The notes beneath the pieces are model-generated. The model was not told where the DNA came from. It did no database searches and saw only the letters and a list, made by a program, of their open reading frames with translations. A stretch of DNA of 33,109 nt, taken from Campylobacterales bacterium (lineage in GTDB: Bacteria > Campylobacterota > Campylobacteria > Campylobacterales > Sulfurimonadaceae). A program made the translations under genes and the position numbers. Shown piece after piece: positions 30,854-33,109 of the stretch. Positions within the stretch are counted from its first letter, which is position 1. Each line of letters starts with the position of its first letter. The stretch spans positions 1-33,109 of the forward strand of contig JAJRQV010000026.1 in the NCBI GenBank assembly GCA_024280035.1, given 5' to 3'.

Positions 30854-31492
30854 ATGCCTGAAGAGTTAGAAGAGACTGAAAAATTATATTATGACCCATT
30901 AAGTGTGGCAAGACGTACTTCGCAAAAGATTCATTTTGTACATGAACATGATAAAAATGCCATGATATCACATCTGATTATTAAAAACATGTATACCGAT
31001 GTTATTGTGGTAACAAAAACAAAACGTCAAGCCGATTAGCTTTCTAAATATTTGCAAAAAAATGAGATTAAAGCCCTAAGCATACATAGTAACAAGAATA
31101 AAGAAGAGACAGCAAAGTCAGTGGACGTATTTAATAAGAATTAAATAAGCGTTTTAATTATGACAGATATGAGTTTACAAGCTCAAAACTTTCCTGTTAT
31201 TAGGCATATGATAAGTTATAACATTCCCATTGAAGCCAGTTATTATTATGAACGATTAGCAATACTTGAAGAAAAAGGTGAGGCTATCAACCTTGTAAGC
31301 GAAGTAGAACATCCTTTAATGGACGTAATACAATGGGCAATTAAAGTAGAAATACTCGAAGTTGAACCTGAGGGTTTTAGCCCAACAAATATTCCCGAAA
31401 TAATTGAAAAAGAAAAAAAAGATAAAAGAAAAAAACCAAGACATAAAAGAAACAAAAATAAAAAAGAGAGCAAGAAACAAGAGAGTGAATAA
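30854..31492 (+). pseudogene. Helicase-C-like protein with two in-frame stops
   Basis: A single reading frame of 213 codons, ATG 30854 with AAGGA 5 bases upstream, interrupted by TAG 31037-31039 and TAA 31142-31144. Joined across both stops it reads as a DEAD-box helicase second RecA domain: SVARRTSQKIHFVHEHDKN, then DVIVVTKTKRQAD, LSKYLQKNEIKALSIHS, VLIMTDMSLQAQNFPV and ISYNIPIEASYYYERL. The motif VI Arg fingers are missing (YYYERLAILEEKG) and a Lys-rich tail ends it (about 30 residues), just as in the protein at 17576-18190. No first RecA domain precedes it. Expression as one chain needs read-through of two stops; otherwise it is decayed. Confidence 0.7.
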
Positions 31493-31664
31493 GGGTATTT
31501 TTATCCTGAGTTTTAAGCTCAAAGTTGTAAAAATAGTATAAGCTTTACTACAATTCTCTTCTTATATCTCTAAAAGCAATCATCAGTATTAATTATCTCT
31601 TTTGTCTTTTAGTGTTTTAACTTGGGAAGTTTAGGTTCAATAACCTTTCTGATTATAAAATAGC

Positions 31665-32981
31665 TTAATCAAACATATTACTATACATACTTTCAGCCCA
31701 AGCATAAGCAACACGAGCCTTACCTAAATCATTAGTTTTCCATGATTCATCTGTTATATTATTTTTAAAAACCATGCCCCCGTTTTCGTCATATCCATAC
31801 TCTGTATACAGTGAGATACATTTTTCTGGTTGTGTGGTAAGGATGGAAAAACATGTGGTTACAGGAGAATGCCAAGAGGCTGTTTTTCCTGCTATCTCAT
31901 CAGCAATCATCTTAGCAAGATTTAAACCTTCTGAATGTGCAGTATTTCCTGATTTTGAAAAACCCATTGGACGTACATCGCCACAGGCATAAATATTATC
32001 ACTTCCTTTAAACTTATAGCTATATTGATTAATATCTGCTTCTACTCTGTTATGTGCGGTTTCACGTGTCATGTTTAGCTTTTCTAAAAGATAAGGTGCT
32101 TTTACATTAGGATAAAAGCTTGCATCTGCAAAGGGTATATCATCAAATCCTGTATGAATCACTTTTTTATCCAGATCAATAGATTCAATTTCAACAGAAG
32201 CTTGATATTGAATACGATCTTTATAAAGTACATCAAATGCTGATTGAAAACCTTTTGCTTTAATTTTAATATCACTATTGGTATCTAAAATAATCACTTT
32301 TCCATTAATCTCATGTTTATTAAAATAATCTGCAATAAGGCAGGCACGTTCATAAGGTGCAGCTAAACATCTGTAGTTCCCATTGGGTACGGTTAAGACA
32401 AAATTACCCCCTTTGAAATTACGTATTTTTTCTTTCAGTGTAATATGTTCTGAACCGGGGATAAATGCCGCAGGATATTGTGTTTTTAAGCGTTGTTCTA
32501 AAACCTTGTCGCCATCTGTCCAATCTAAGTAGTCATATTCTATACCTACTGCAAAGACAAGATAATCGTACTCAAGTTCTCCGACAGAAGTTTTTAATAT
32601 ATTATGTTTTTTATCTAAACCCGTTACTTCTGCATGTAAATATGTATAATTATTATGTTTGGCTGCATCTAAATAACTGTGTGTTAAAAATTCTAAATCT
32701 ACTAAGTCAACTAACCATTCATTACTTATAGGGCAAGATACAAAATGCTCACGCCTTTCTATCATGGTTACCTCTGCCTGAGGTACACGTTGTTTAACAT
32801 TTTTTGCAAGTGCTAATCCAGACCAACCTCCACCAACAACAAGGATACGAGGATGCTCTGTTTTCTTTTTCTTTAAAGATTTTTGAAACTTATTTGATTT
32901 TTTTTCTTCATTTGAATACGCTATATCTGAGGACAAGAGTAATGCACTTGATGCATATTTTAAAAGGTCTCTTCTATTCAT
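31665..32981 (-). CDS. Flavocytochrome c sulfide dehydrogenase flavoprotein subunit (FccB/SoxF-like)
   Basis: A 438-residue FAD-dependent sulfide:cytochrome c oxidoreductase subunit of the periplasm. A Tat signal (NRRDLLK) precedes the FAD-binding VVGGGWSG (48-55). Cys83 in FVSCPISNEW matches the residue that carries covalent FAD in flavocytochrome c; Cys205 (NYRCLAAPYERAC) and Cys377 (TTCFS) match the redox-active disulfide. The second FAD motif is YACGDVR (331-337). It oxidises sulfide (or related sulfur compounds) and passes electrons to a cytochrome partner (FccA/SoxE), which is not in the window but could lie beyond the right edge. AGGAGATATAGT precedes the ATG. From 32982 to the end I see no feature. 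Confidence 0.92.
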   Translation of the reverse strand: MNRRDLLKYASSALLLSSDIAYSNEEKKSNKFQKSLKKKKTEHPRILVVGGGWSGLALAKNVKQRVPQAEVTMIERREHFVSCPISNEWLVDLVDLEFLTHSYLDAAKHNNYTYLHAEVTGLDKKHNILKTSVGELEYDYLVFAVGIEYDYLDWTDGDKVLEQRLKTQYPAAFIPGSEHITLKEKIRNFKGGNFVLTVPNGNYRCLAAPYERACLIADYFNKHEINGKVIILDTNSDIKIKAKGFQSAFDVLYKDRIQYQASVEIESIDLDKKVIHTGFDDIPFADASFYPNVKAPYLLEKLNMTRETAHNRVEADINQYSYKFKGSDNIYACGDVRPMGFSKSGNTAHSEGLNLAKMIADEIAGKTASWHSPVTTCFSILTTQPEKCISLYTEYGYDENGGMVFKNNITDESWKTNDLGKARVAYAWAESMYSNMFD

Positions 32982-33109
32982 TACTATATCTCCTAGTTAT
33001 TATAAAATTAAGGTGAAACTATATCAATAATGAGTAAATAGAGTGTTAGCAGGTAAAAACTAGATAGAATTTAATTTAGTAAATTAATAAAAAAAGAGAG
33101 ATAGCTTAA

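Noticed and set aside
1-33109. tRNA or rRNA genes, CRISPR arrays, prophage or intact insertion sequences
   Set aside because: Reading the sequence by eye, I recognised no transposase, integrase, repeat-spacer pattern or tRNA-like hairpin set; small RNAs cannot be excluded.

Overview
The window looks like chromosomal DNA from a member of the Campylobacterota (the former Epsilonproteobacteria), of an Arcobacter or Sulfurimonas type. Reasons: strongly A+T-rich coding sequence, many small monohaem c-type cytochromes, a nirS-type denitrification cluster with an overlapping nirC-nirJ-nirF-nirE order, a VF530-family protein, a sulfite dehydrogenase pair and a flavocytochrome c type flavoprotein. I assign the group from gene content and style only; genus is not resolved.

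Layout. 1-4300: the 3' part of an AraC-type regulator, a short-chain dehydrogenase, a di-haem cytochrome c peroxidase with an overlapping thioredoxin-fold partner, a lipoprotein divergent from a small membrane protein, a tiny 18-codon frame, and a Sel1-repeat protein. 4300-12800: the denitrification block. It begins with a 419-base regulatory gap holding a perfect TTGAC-N4-GTCAA box, then a small membrane protein, norC, norB and a 51-codon membrane peptide gene. A 361-base leader follows, then nirS (cytochrome cd1), a strong terminator, a perfect FNR box (TTGAT-N4-ATCAA), and the haem d1 operon nirC-nirJ-nirF-nirE. Together they reduce nitrite to NO and NO to N2O in the periplasm and make part of haem d1; the nirDLGH decarboxylase genes are not here. 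12900-19920: a mixed region with a winged-helix-like protein, a cytochrome c'-like protein overlapping a 48-residue lipoprotein, thioredoxin, an ABC-F ATPase, a HAD phosphatase, a protein resembling a solitary helicase C-terminal domain, a VF530 protein, a thioredoxin-like protein, and a Cys-rich CGxGKCG protein next to a lipoprotein. 19920-25770: remains of a DUF418 (YeiB-like) gene, an acetyltransferase plus 2-oxoglutarate oxygenase pair, a BASS-like transporter, sorA-sorB, an EamA transporter and msrA. 25770-33109: group III truncated haemoglobin, a 53-residue orphan, a cytochrome c/EF-hand fusion, a two-component pair, an alpha carbonic anhydrase, a pentapeptide-repeat gene and a helicase-C-like gene both broken by in-frame stops, and an FccB/SoxF flavoprotein.

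The themes are anaerobic nitrogen oxide respiration, periplasmic sulfur oxidation (sorAB, fccB) and defence against NO and oxidants (cytochrome c peroxidase, cytochrome c', truncated globin, MsrA, thioredoxins). The most unusual observations are: two solitary helicase-C-like proteins that share a degenerate motif VI; three in-frame stop codons in two adjacent frames that otherwise keep their reading frame; a probable ATT start for sorB; two flavours of CRP/FNR box on the two arms of the denitrification cluster, with nirS having neither; and an HvfA-like Cys-rich protein with no maturation enzyme nearby. I recognised no tRNA, rRNA, CRISPR array or intact insertion sequence.
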